From: UBA11051 sp964390495
GTDB lineage: Bacteria; Armatimonadota; Zipacnadia; Zipacnadales; UBA11051
Reading direction: 5' to 3'
Length of the DNA: 64,000 nucleotides
Assembly (NCBI GenBank): GCA_964390495.1
Contig: CAYMIN010000015.1
Coordinates: 1-64,000 of the forward strand
Shown piece by piece: positions 9,701 through 16,902 of this stretch. The notes under the pieces are model-generated. The model did no database searches and was not told where the DNA came from. It saw only the letters and a list, made by a program, of their open reading frames with translations. Made by a program: the position numbers and the translations under genes. The stretch's first letter is position 1; each line of letters opens with the position of its first letter.

Positions 9701-11678
9701 GATCGAGAAGATCGCTGCCGCTGTCGCCAAGTACCGCCCGATCGGCTATGTCTGTGGCGATGAGCTTTCCGTCACCCATTACACCACGCCCTTCGACTAC
9801 GATTTCACGCCCGGCTGTCTGGAGAAGTTCCGCCAATGGCTCCAGCAGCAGTATCCCACCCTCGCGGCCCTCAATGCCGAGTGGGACACCGCTTTCGCCA
9901 CCTGGGGCGAGGTCATGCCGATGACGGCTGACGAAGTCGGCGAGCGCGCCAACTACGCGCCCTGGGCCGACCATCGCACCTTCATGGAGATTACCTTCGC
10001 CGACTTTTTACGCTGGATGGACGACACCCTCGAGAGCCACGATCCCGGCGCGCGCCTCGGCACCTCCGGCAGCCAGGCGGCCTCGGCCTATGGCGGCTAC
10101 GACTGGTGGCGTCTCACCGATGCCTTCGACTTCATCCAGGCCTACGATCACCAGAACACCGGCGAGATGCACCGCTCCTTCCACGATATGCTGGCCGCCC
10201 CCTGGTGGGGCTATGGCGCCACCGACCCGCAGCTTGCCCACCAGCTCTGGCGCAGGTTGCTCAATGACAATGCCGGCGCCATGTACTTTTCCTGCGCCTC
10301 GCTGATAAAGCCGGATTACACTTACACGCAGACCGCTGCCGAGGGCCGCCTGCACATCCTTGAGATGCGCAACGGCCTGGCCCGGCTCCTGCACGACTGT
10401 GAGGCCCGTGCCACCGACGTGTACCTGCATTACTCGCACCCCAGCATCCATGCCGCCTTCATCACCGGTGGCGAGCCGATCTTCAACGACAACCGCGCCG
10501 GCTGGAGCAAAGCCATCGAGGACGGCGCCCTGCAGATGAAGTTTCTCGCCTACGCCCAGCTTGAGGACGGCCAGCTCACCAAGCTGATGCCTCGGGCCTT
10601 TGTCCTGCCATACTCCGTAGCGATCTCCGACAAGGAAGCGCAGCAGATGAAGGAGTATGTTGAGGCCGGCGGAGTGCTCATTGCCGATGCCCGGACCGGC
10701 TTGATGGACGAGCATTGCGCCCCCCGGGCCACCGGAGCGCTTGACGAGCTCTTCGGCATCGAGCGCACCGAGGTCAACCCCAAGGCCCGGCGTCTGGATG
10801 GTGAGGCCGTATTCACCGAGACCCTGGGCGAGTGTGATCCCACGCCCATAACCTTCCAGGACCTCTCCGGCGACACCATGATCAAGGTCACCAGCGGCAC
10901 CGCGCTGGGGCAGATGGCCGATACGCCGGTGCTGATCGCGCGCAATGTCGGCAAGGGCAAGGCGGTATTGCTCAATTTCTTCATGGACAGCTATGGTCGG
11001 CGTCGCAGTCTGGGGCTGCATCATCCGCTGCGCGAGCTGCTTGCCGAGGTGCTCGACCTAGCGGGAGTGGAGCCTTTCACCCAGATTATTGCTCCTGATG
11101 CTGATCGCTACTATGTCGCGCGCTATTACAGCGGCGAGGCCAGTTATGTCGGCCTGCTGCGCGAGACCGGAGTGGTCTTGACCGGCGGCGGGCCGGGCAG
11201 TGCCGCAACCGGCGAGGCACCGCACCGCCATTCGCTTATGCAGGTTAAGTTCCCCCAGCAGGCACACCTGTATGATTTGCGGGCTGGGGAGTACCTGGGC
11301 AGAAGCGACCGCGCCGAGAAGTTGATGCCGGAGGGCTACTGCCAACTCTACTCACTGTTGCCCTACCAGGTGACTGCGGTCTCGGTGATCCCCCGCGCTA
11401 AGAGCAAGCAGCCCGGCGAGCGCGTTTCCTACCGCGTGCGGGTGGAGACTAACGGGCCGGAGCCTGGCATGCACGTGTTCCGCGTACAGGTCAGCAACCC
11501 CAACGGCCTGAGGGAGTACTATGGGACCCAGATTACGGCCCATGATGGCTCCGGCGAGGCGGAGTTCGATTTAGCGCTGAATGACACGCCCGGCACCTGG
11601 CAGATCCGGGCCACTGACGTCGCCACGGGAGTCTCGGGCACCGCCGAGTTCACAGTCACTGCACCCGGCGGCGAATGA
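6744..11678 (+). CDS. Giant secreted GH42-like multidomain protein
   Basis: 1644 residues. GTG start with AAGGAGG 9 nt upstream; signal peptide to about residue 25 (GWA). In order: a mutarotase-like beta-sandwich (~30-290), an Ig-like segment (~290-380), a class-I amidotransferase-like Rossmann domain (~435-650, LILNDLL, ILIGG), two Ig-like domains (~655-865), a TIM-barrel region like GH42 beta-galactosidases (~867-1230, with CLEKFRQWLQQQYPTLAALN typical of that family), a second amidotransferase-like domain corresponding to the GH42 trimerisation domain (~1285-1480) and a C-terminal beta-sandwich (~1540-1644). The usual acid/base NE is CGDELS here (E1007), and I could not find a convincing nucleophile Glu, where the sequence reads APWWGYG. 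It may cleave galactosides outside the cytoplasm, or be a divergent enzyme. Confidence 0.8.
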   Translation: MNIRMLCPLLLVSLVAIFAAEPGWAECKLTEIQVQGEPALVLENDFVQLRLRPTLGGRIDRFLYKPSDTQLTGTTDGCIFVDRVWNYANSDIYRQWTSAVYDYKLQPGTDTAAVTLSCRGSTGIGTRMTFEKTISLTSGSATVRADYSLAIGHEAMRPQRAGIWWHNQLGVPQETTTYYVPTVQGIKSLAYGAGASGQYWWYDVVRGWGAALGESGTGVAAIMDWRKLMCFYQYMRGGVALMEWAFRSEEIPNGGSTTTSIWLVPFTGLKSVAGAGAKVVGEISVPEEVSSEQAQAGVPVTLKLTAPQSWGATVKMTWQRLPDGKVNELPLALAELSPESVAEQQFNLQLPGQGTYLLRAEALDGDQLAADFFAELTVGEASGEVAIAPLQECLGREDERFEDKIVARGATPKYVPPSEEIVTPHVKWAKPYAGGPLKALILNDLLTGRETIELAQRLDMDYIAPTISSPYSMRESARAQTMEILREYLQGDLDVILIGGIRAEVFPDDIVETILDKVRAGTGLIMVNPNNCSDALWEVLAFAKPEPASRPPQQWKSVADHYLTLGIPWDELPPADTCYYKPTGEVLVNAGNRPLLVTRELGKGRIICLGYATSWQGPGFYSNGLTPWIQFAPTKFAYWEYYFSLLAKCMTWAAHKEPSVQFTALATDQETYRARAGDQPTLKLAMTNSDQAVQLVARVTINDEYGHTVRWFDKAFTAPAGESELDILLPELYGGLHLVDIIVSKEQGARVNWATVPVHVQAPVEIAELQVLDEIYCRGDTVAAQVKLSATENAPAQVRLLATLTDAYDRVVWRHEQPAAAPGDCDVSFSLPEPLATTAVLRLELHDEAGLLDAAERKLLTMPPAWASREWTTFRSGLWGSPAGAYSCEYLQQVKADLVKNAGMDAVTTSGDWLLDGEQRSAFEAGLQSMVMGVAAGVLSVGHRARKDHLSFSEQKDEYVRTHDKKYLQRPWCLNADDTREHVGGKIEKIAAAVAKYRPIGYVCGDELSVTHYTTPFDYDFTPGCLEKFRQWLQQQYPTLAALNAEWDTAFATWGEVMPMTADEVGERANYAPWADHRTFMEITFADFLRWMDDTLESHDPGARLGTSGSQAASAYGGYDWWRLTDAFDFIQAYDHQNTGEMHRSFHDMLAAPWWGYGATDPQLAHQLWRRLLNDNAGAMYFSCASLIKPDYTYTQTAAEGRLHILEMRNGLARLLHDCEARATDVYLHYSHPSIHAAFITGGEPIFNDNRAGWSKAIEDGALQMKFLAYAQLEDGQLTKLMPRAFVLPYSVAISDKEAQQMKEYVEAGGVLIADARTGLMDEHCAPRATGALDELFGIERTEVNPKARRLDGEAVFTETLGECDPTPITFQDLSGDTMIKVTSGTALGQMADTPVLIARNVGKGKAVLLNFFMDSYGRRRSLGLHHPLRELLAEVLDLAGVEPFTQIIAPDADRYYVARYYSGEASYVGLLRETGVVLTGGGPGSAATGEAPHRHSLMQVKFPQQAHLYDLRAGEYLGRSDRAEKLMPEGYCQLYSLLPYQVTAVSVIPRAKSKQPGERVSYRVRVETNGPEPGMHVFRVQVSNPNGLREYYGTQITAHDGSGEAEFDLALNDTPGTWQIRATDVATGVSGTAEFTVTAPGGE

Positions 11679-11682
11679 ACAG

Positions 11683-12195
11683 ATGAGTAAAGCGTCTCGG
11701 CCCCAGTACTCCGACCGTATCGTTGCGGACTACCTGCGTCGCTCCTACACGGCGGTGGATGGCCTATGGTTTGTGAAGGTGGAGGAGGCGGAGGACTTCG
11801 GCACGGCGCTGGAGTTGGACCGGCAGGTCTGGGAGGTCATGCCCAAGATCCAGGCGCGGCGGGCGCGAGCCTTACTGGACATTGACGGTGACGCTGCCGG
11901 CGACTTGGCCGCTTGTTTCGGCCTCAAGTTGGAAGCTGACGGGCACGAGTACCAGGTCATCGTGGACGATACTAGAGTGCGGGCGCGCGTCCATCGTTGC
12001 CTATGGCTGGAGAATATGAGGCGCTCGGGCCGGGAGCATTTGGCCACGCAGATCGGGGAGCATGTGTGCACGGCGGAGGGCCGGGTGTGGGCTGAGGAGT
12101 TCGGCGGGTGCTACGAGTTCTCTTTGCCCTGTCGCCGGTGTGGGGGCGACACCTTCTGCGAGTTCCTTTTCGTCTGCAGAGGGCAACGCGAGTAG
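11683..12195 (+). CDS. Cysteine-containing hypothetical protein (DUF6125-like)
   Basis: 170 residues, starting 4 nt after the stop of the GH42-like gene. No signal peptide. The pattern ALELDRQVWEVMPKIQARRAR followed by a C-terminal cysteine cluster (C..C..C, ending FLFVC) resembles a small family usually annotated DUF6125, related to L-2-amino-thiazoline-4-carboxylic acid hydrolase-like proteins. I am recalling that resemblance, not measuring it. A cytoplasmic enzyme or metal-binding protein is likely. Its place between a secreted glycosidase and threonine ammonia-lyase gives no clear clue. Confidence 0.6.
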   Translation: MSKASRPQYSDRIVADYLRRSYTAVDGLWFVKVEEAEDFGTALELDRQVWEVMPKIQARRARALLDIDGDAAGDLAACFGLKLEADGHEYQVIVDDTRVRARVHRCLWLENMRRSGREHLATQIGEHVCTAEGRVWAEEFGGCYEFSLPCRRCGGDTFCEFLFVCRGQRE

Positions 12196-12234
12196 CCCTA
12201 GCTTCGAGGCCGGCTCCGCCTGGGGGACAACCCT

Positions 12235-13446
12235 ATGATACCTCTCGACCAAATCGAGGCCGCTGCCCAGCGGATCGCCGGCATCGCCCGGGTGACGCCG
12301 GTGATGCCCTGTGAACGGGCCTGCGACACCTGCGGCCGGCAGGTCTATCTCAAGCTGGAGAATCTGCAGTACACCGGTGCTTTCAAGATTCGCGGGGCGG
12401 CTAACTGCATCGCCCAGCTTCCGAATACCGCTCGGGAGACCGGTGTCATCGCCGCCTCGGCCGGGAATCACTCCCAGGGCGTGGCGGCGGCGGCGACGGC
12501 GCTCGGTATCCCCGCGCGTATCTACATGCCGCACAATACCCCGTTTCTCAAGGTCGAGCGGACGCGCTACTATGGCGGCGAGGTCGTCCTGCATGGCGAC
12601 AGCTTCGATGAGGCCTACGCCGAGGCCCGACGCGTTCAGGAAGAAAGCGGCGCGCCCTTCGTCCATCCGTTCGCCGACGAGCACGTTATCGCCGGACAGG
12701 GAACCATCGGCCTCGAACTGCTGGAGCAGTTGCCCGACATGGCGGCGTGCATCATCCCCGTCGGCGGGGGCGGCCTGGCTTCCGGCATCGCCTCCGCCCT
12801 CCGCGTGAAGAAACCCGACATGACGCTCATCGGCGTTCAGGCCGCTAATGCGCCCTCGATGGCCGAGTCGTTCGCCGCCGGTGAGGCCCGCACCGTGCCG
12901 GTCACTCCGACCATCGCCGAGGGTATTGCCGTCGCCGCCGCCAGTGACATGACCTGCGAACTACTGCGCGAACTGCTCGATGACATCGTGACCGTGGACG
13001 AGAGCGCGATCGCGGCTGCCATGCTCGACCTCATTGAGGATGACAACCTGGTGGTCGAGGGTGCGGGAGCCGTCGGCCTGGCCGCGCTGCCTCAGCTTGC
13101 GGATAGGCTCCACGGCCCGACGGCCCTGATTATCTCCGGCGGCAACGTGGATGTGACGACGATGGGGGCGGTGATTGATCGCGGCTTGGCGGTGGCTGAG
13201 CGGTCGGTGCGCTTGCTGGTGATCCTGCCCGATGTCCCGGGCGCGCTGGCGAAGTTAGCGGGCATCATCGGCGATGCCGGTGCCAACATCATCGAAATCC
13301 TGCACAATCGGTTGACTGGGGAGGTGCAGGTAGGCCGGGCGGAGGTGGAGTTGGTGTTACTCACTCGCGGCCCGGAGCATGTGGAGCAAGTTTTGGGTCT
13401 CTTGCACGAGGCTGGCTACGAGGCCCGCCGCCACACGCATGCCTGA
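12235..13446 (+). CDS. ilvA: Threonine ammonia-lyase with C-terminal ACT domain
   Basis: 403 residues, the length of the short IlvA/TdcB-type threonine dehydratases. PLP enzyme that deaminates threonine to 2-oxobutanoate and ammonia, the first step to isoleucine. The Schiff-base lysine lies in FKIRGA (~residue 47), the serine-rich AGNHSQG loop binds substrate, and GGGGL binds the PLP phosphate. Residues ~325-400 form an ACT-like domain (LVILPDVPGALAKLAG), suggesting allosteric control. It closes the plus-strand operon, 39 nt after the previous gene. Symbol tdcB would be equally defensible. Confidence 0.93.
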   Translation: MIPLDQIEAAAQRIAGIARVTPVMPCERACDTCGRQVYLKLENLQYTGAFKIRGAANCIAQLPNTARETGVIAASAGNHSQGVAAAATALGIPARIYMPHNTPFLKVERTRYYGGEVVLHGDSFDEAYAEARRVQEESGAPFVHPFADEHVIAGQGTIGLELLEQLPDMAACIIPVGGGGLASGIASALRVKKPDMTLIGVQAANAPSMAESFAAGEARTVPVTPTIAEGIAVAAASDMTCELLRELLDDIVTVDESAIAAAMLDLIEDDNLVVEGAGAVGLAALPQLADRLHGPTALIISGGNVDVTTMGAVIDRGLAVAERSVRLLVILPDVPGALAKLAGIIGDAGANIIEILHNRLTGEVQVGRAEVELVLLTRGPEHVEQVLGLLHEAGYEARRHTHA

Positions 13447-13571
13447 GCCCTTGCCGCTTCCCTCCTCACGCGATGATGGATATCTCATGCGTGGCACGGG
13501 CATTTGTCTTCGCGCGCCGCACAGCCGACGCTGGGGCCGGCTCGATCCCGAAGACGTTGCCGTTGGGGTTT

Positions 13572-13596
13572 CCCCCTTCCCTAGTAGGGAAGGGGG
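13572..13596. repeat. Perfect 12-bp inverted repeat between convergent genes
   Basis: CCCCCTTCCCTA, a single G, then TAGGGAAGGGGG. It sits between the convergent ilvA and kelch-like genes and could act as a bidirectional terminator, although there is no T-run. The sequence looks like the interspersed intergenic repeats common in some bacterial phyla, so other copies in the genome are likely. The rest of 13447-13615 holds nothing else I can name. Confidence 0.55.
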
Positions 13597-13615
13597 CCAG
13601 GGGGTTAGGCCTCGC

Positions 13616-14596
13616 CTATCCCTCCCACCCTTCCGGCAGCGTCAAGCGCCAGACGTCGTTCTGCACGGGCCAATGGTTGCCGGCGACTACCCACAGGCTG
13701 TTGTCATAGATGTACACGGTCGGCTCGTGGCGGGTCGAGAAGCCCGTCTCCTCCGACTCGAACTCGTGCCAGGTGATCCCGTCGTCGGTGTACCAGACAT
13801 CCCCGAAGTTCTTGCGGTTGACGTTGTCGTAGCCGCCGATGATCCACATTTTGCCGGCATAAACGGCGGCAATAAACCACATCCGAGGGGCCCAGGGCGC
13901 GTGCTCCAGGACGCGCTCCCAGGTCGCACCATCCGCCGAGCACCACACATCATTGAAGGTCGTCACCTTCTCGTAGCCTGCCTCGGGCGGATCGTTGGGC
14001 CTATTGACGCGGCCGCCCATGACCCACAGCTTGTCCTTGAATACCGTAACAGCACAGGCTCCCCGGCTCTCATACGGTGCGTCGCCGGTGACGCACGTCC
14101 AGTTCACGCCATCGGTGGTATTCCAGACGTCGCTGCCGCTGCCCAGTTGCCACATCTTGTCCTGGAACACTACCAACTCGCCGTAGCCTCTGGTACCGAA
14201 GGGGGTCTTTTCGAGAACCTGCGTCCAGTTGAGGCCATCGCTTGAGTTCCAGACACTGGCCTTGACGGCCCACATTTTCCCCTGATAGGCCACCATCTCG
14301 CTGTAGCCGGGGTAGGGCGTCGCCTCACTGACGCGTGTCCAGGTCGCGCCATCGGTTGTCCACCACAGGTCTCTGGTGAGCACGTTGCCGTGGTAGTAGC
14401 CGTTGCTGATCCACATCTTGCCATCGAAGACGCAGTCCTCCGCGGTATCGCGCGGACTGAAAGCGGCTTCCTCTGTCACGCACACCCACTTACTGGGCGG
14501 AGGTTCTGTGGCCTTGTCGCCTTCGCCGCCATCCTGCGCCACCGCCAGAGAGCTCAGCAGCAGCGCCACTCCCAGTATGCACATTGCTTCTTTCAT
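13616..14596 (-). CDS. Secreted kelch-like beta-propeller protein
   Basis: 326 residues from the ATG at 14596, chosen because GGGAGAG precedes it and a signal peptide follows directly (MKEAMCILGVALLLSSLAVAQ). The mature protein has about six repeats of a D-x-W-x-T-x-DG-x-x-W unit, each followed by a KMW-x-x-GG-like strand (FNDVWCSADGATWERV, GDVWYTDDGITW). These are typical of kelch/galactose-oxidase-like propellers. No catalytic residues are evident. It is exported and may bind a glycan or a cell-surface partner. The longer reading frame upstream is not supported. Confidence 0.75.
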   Translation of the reverse strand: MKEAMCILGVALLLSSLAVAQDGGEGDKATEPPPSKWVCVTEEAAFSPRDTAEDCVFDGKMWISNGYYHGNVLTRDLWWTTDGATWTRVSEATPYPGYSEMVAYQGKMWAVKASVWNSSDGLNWTQVLEKTPFGTRGYGELVVFQDKMWQLGSGSDVWNTTDGVNWTCVTGDAPYESRGACAVTVFKDKLWVMGGRVNRPNDPPEAGYEKVTTFNDVWCSADGATWERVLEHAPWAPRMWFIAAVYAGKMWIIGGYDNVNRKNFGDVWYTDDGITWHEFESEETGFSTRHEPTVYIYDNSLWVVAGNHWPVQNDVWRLTLPEGWEG

Positions 14597-14694
14597 ACCA
14601 AGTCTCTCCCTGATTGCCGCGTTCGCACAATGCCTCGTCGTCACTAAATTGCTTACTGCTTAGAGAAGCCACATCCCGACCGCGAGCAGGCCCG

Positions 14695-15480
14695 CTAGCT
14701 CAGCCCCATCGCTACCAGGTTTCTATATGATATTTCCAGGCTGTCGAAGGGGTCGCCGGGGCAGGTATCCTGCTCCACAGCGGCATAGACGCAACCGGCT
14801 TTCTCGGCGGCTTCGTTGATACCGGGCCAATCCAGGTTGCCCTCGCCGATTTCGGTATAGAACGGCTCGCGCTGCAGCGTGGTGGCGAAGTCTTTGTAGT
14901 GCAGCACCGGGCAGCGGCCGGCACATTTATTGATCCACGCTACCGGGCTGCCGCCGCCGTGGGCGACCCAGTAGGTATCAAGCTCGAAGTTGAATAGCTG
15001 CGGATCACTTTCATCGAAAAAGATCTCCAAAATGGTGCGTTTGCTGCCTGCAGGGCGGGCAAACTCGGTGCTATGGTTGTGGTAGATGAAGCTCAGGCCG
15101 CTCTCCGCCAGTTTCGCCGCCACTTCGCTGGCCTCTTTGGCGAAGCGGATGCAGTTGTCTTCACTGTCGTAGGTACCGGCCGGCGCGCCGCCGATGCCCG
15201 GGTACTTGCAGCCCATTATTTGGTGCTCCTCGATTATTTTCTCGGGGTTATCGCGCATCTCGTCGAAGGAGATATGGGTGGCGCAGATGGTGACGCCTTC
15301 GCCGTCGCAGACGTTGCGGAACTTCTGGTAGCCCATTTCGGGCACACCTTTCATGGCTGACGACTGCAGGGCGGTATAGCCGATTTCGGCGACCTTCTTG
15401 ACGCTCTCGATGACATCTGCGGGGGTCTGGCAGAAGTCGCGGACGGTGTACATCTGCGCGGCGATGATCGGTTTTGGCAT
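14695..15480 (-). CDS. Sugar phosphate isomerase/epimerase (AP endonuclease 2 superfamily)
   Basis: 261-residue TIM barrel of the xylose-isomerase-like family (IolE/hydroxypyruvate isomerase relatives). It starts at an ATG with AGGAGG 8 nt upstream. Metal-ligand regions are visible: FIYHNHSTEF, NFELDTYWVAHGG, LHYKDF and a C-terminal EQD. No signal peptide. It is one of four such proteins in this window (also at 23980, 27098 and 28152), but it is not closely similar to the others. The substrate cannot be read from sequence. It stands alone between a secreted propeller gene and the AmmeMemoRadiSam pair. Confidence 0.85.
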   Translation of the reverse strand: MPKPIIAAQMYTVRDFCQTPADVIESVKKVAEIGYTALQSSAMKGVPEMGYQKFRNVCDGEGVTICATHISFDEMRDNPEKIIEEHQIMGCKYPGIGGAPAGTYDSEDNCIRFAKEASEVAAKLAESGLSFIYHNHSTEFARPAGSKRTILEIFFDESDPQLFNFELDTYWVAHGGGSPVAWINKCAGRCPVLHYKDFATTLQREPFYTEIGEGNLDWPGINEAAEKAGCVYAAVEQDTCPGDPFDSLEISYRNLVAMGLS

Positions 15481-15715
15481 TGCTGGTGCCTCCTGAGGCC
15501 CTTGATTGGGCGACATTCTAACTTCAGTGTCCCCGTTGCGCCGAGCCCGTCAACCTGTCTGATCTACGGCTGACATGAGCCGGTGCGTTAACAAATGCAA
15601 TTTCGCCGCCGAGGGGGTGGATACCTCCGGCCAGGCGCTTATCTTAGTCGGTGGGGAAGGCAACAGGAGACCAGGCCTGAGGTGATTAGTTAGCAGCTTG
15701 CTTCACTGCCACGGG

Positions 15716-16900
15716 CTACCAGATGCCGTGGATCGTGGTGCCGCAGAATCGGCAAGCGCCGTTGGGCTTGAGGTTGCAGGCAAGAATCTGGTAGCCGTCG
15801 CGCTTGATGACGACCTCGCCACAACTCGGGCAGTACGTCGAGGCCAAGTCGCTGCCGGAGACATTGCCGACATAAACGTACTTGAGGCCGGCCTGACGGG
15901 CGATGTGACGGCAGCGTTGCAGCGTGCTGATCGGAGTGGCAGGCAGGTTCTTGAGGCGGTAGGCCGGGAAGAAGCGCGAGAAATGCAGCGGCAGGTACGG
16001 ACCGCCCACCTTCACCAGCCACTCCGCCATCGCCTCGATGGTCGCGGGATCATCGTTGACCGTCGGCACTACCAGATAGACGATCTCCAGCCACTTGCCC
16101 AGAGCCACCAGGCGCTTGATAGTCATCTTGACCGGCTCGAGTGCCCCTGAGGTGTACTCGCGATAGAAATCGTCAGAAAAGCCTTTCAGATCAATCTTCA
16201 CCGCGTCGAGATATGGCGCCAAGGCCAGCAGCGGCTCGCGGTTGATACTGCCGGAGGATATCATCACCGATTTGATGCCCTGCTGGCGGGCGAGTTTGGC
16301 GGTATCGTACATATACTCGTAGAACGCAATCGGCTCGTTGTAGGTATAGGCGATTGTCGGGATGGCGTTGGACTTGGCCTTCGCCACCAGCGTTTGAGGC
16401 GGCATACTGATGAGGCGATGTTCGGCGCGAAGCTGCTCGGGTGTGCGCTGGGAGATCTCCCAGTTCTGGCAGTCCTTGCAGCGCAGGTTGCAGCCGGCGG
16501 TGCCCACCGAAAGCGCCCAGGTGCCCGGGTGGAAGTGGAACAGCGGCTTCTTCTCGATCGGGTCCACATGCAGCGCCGCGGCTTCGCCATAGACCAGGCT
16601 ATAGTACTTCCCATTGCGGTTCTCGCGTACCCGGCAGACCCCGCGCTGGCCGTCGGCGGTCACGCACTGCCAGGGGCACAAGGTGCACTGCACTCTGCCG
16701 CCACCAAGCTTCCTGTAGTAGCGCGCTTCGTGGACGCCGGCATCGGTCGCCGCTTCTGCGTGGGGCAGTAGTCGGCTCAGTCCGGTAGCCGCAGCCGCTA
16801 CCCCCGTCAGCCCGACACCGGCCAGCGCCGCTCTCTTGAGGAACTCGCGCCGTGTGATCGTCTCTTCCGAGGTGTTTTCTGTGGACTGCTCGCCAGCCAT
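15716..16900 (-). CDS. amrS: AmmeMemoRadiSam system radical SAM enzyme with Tat signal
   Basis: 394 residues. N-terminal twin-arginine signal TRREFLKRAALAGVGL followed by an Ala-rich stretch. Then a cysteine motif CTLCPWQC...GVC, the radical SAM cluster GCNLRCKDC (C-x3-C-x2-C), and TYNEP, IDLKGF and VPTVNDD motifs typical of AmrS. A C-terminal zinc-ribbon-like part has CPSC...C..CG. It begins 2 nt after the Memo-AMMECR1 gene stops, so the two are one operon. The family co-occurs with Memo and AMMECR1 across bacteria, archaea and eukaryotes; its exact reaction is not settled to my knowledge. A radical SAM enzyme with a Tat signal is unusual because SAM is cytoplasmic. The signal may serve as a membrane anchor. 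Confidence 0.88.
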   Translation of the reverse strand: MAGEQSTENTSEETITRREFLKRAALAGVGLTGVAAAATGLSRLLPHAEAATDAGVHEARYYRKLGGGRVQCTLCPWQCVTADGQRGVCRVRENRNGKYYSLVYGEAAALHVDPIEKKPLFHFHPGTWALSVGTAGCNLRCKDCQNWEISQRTPEQLRAEHRLISMPPQTLVAKAKSNAIPTIAYTYNEPIAFYEYMYDTAKLARQQGIKSVMISSGSINREPLLALAPYLDAVKIDLKGFSDDFYREYTSGALEPVKMTIKRLVALGKWLEIVYLVVPTVNDDPATIEAMAEWLVKVGGPYLPLHFSRFFPAYRLKNLPATPISTLQRCRHIARQAGLKYVYVGNVSGSDLASTYCPSCGEVVIKRDGYQILACNLKPNGACRFCGTTIHGIW

Positions 16901-16902
16901 TC

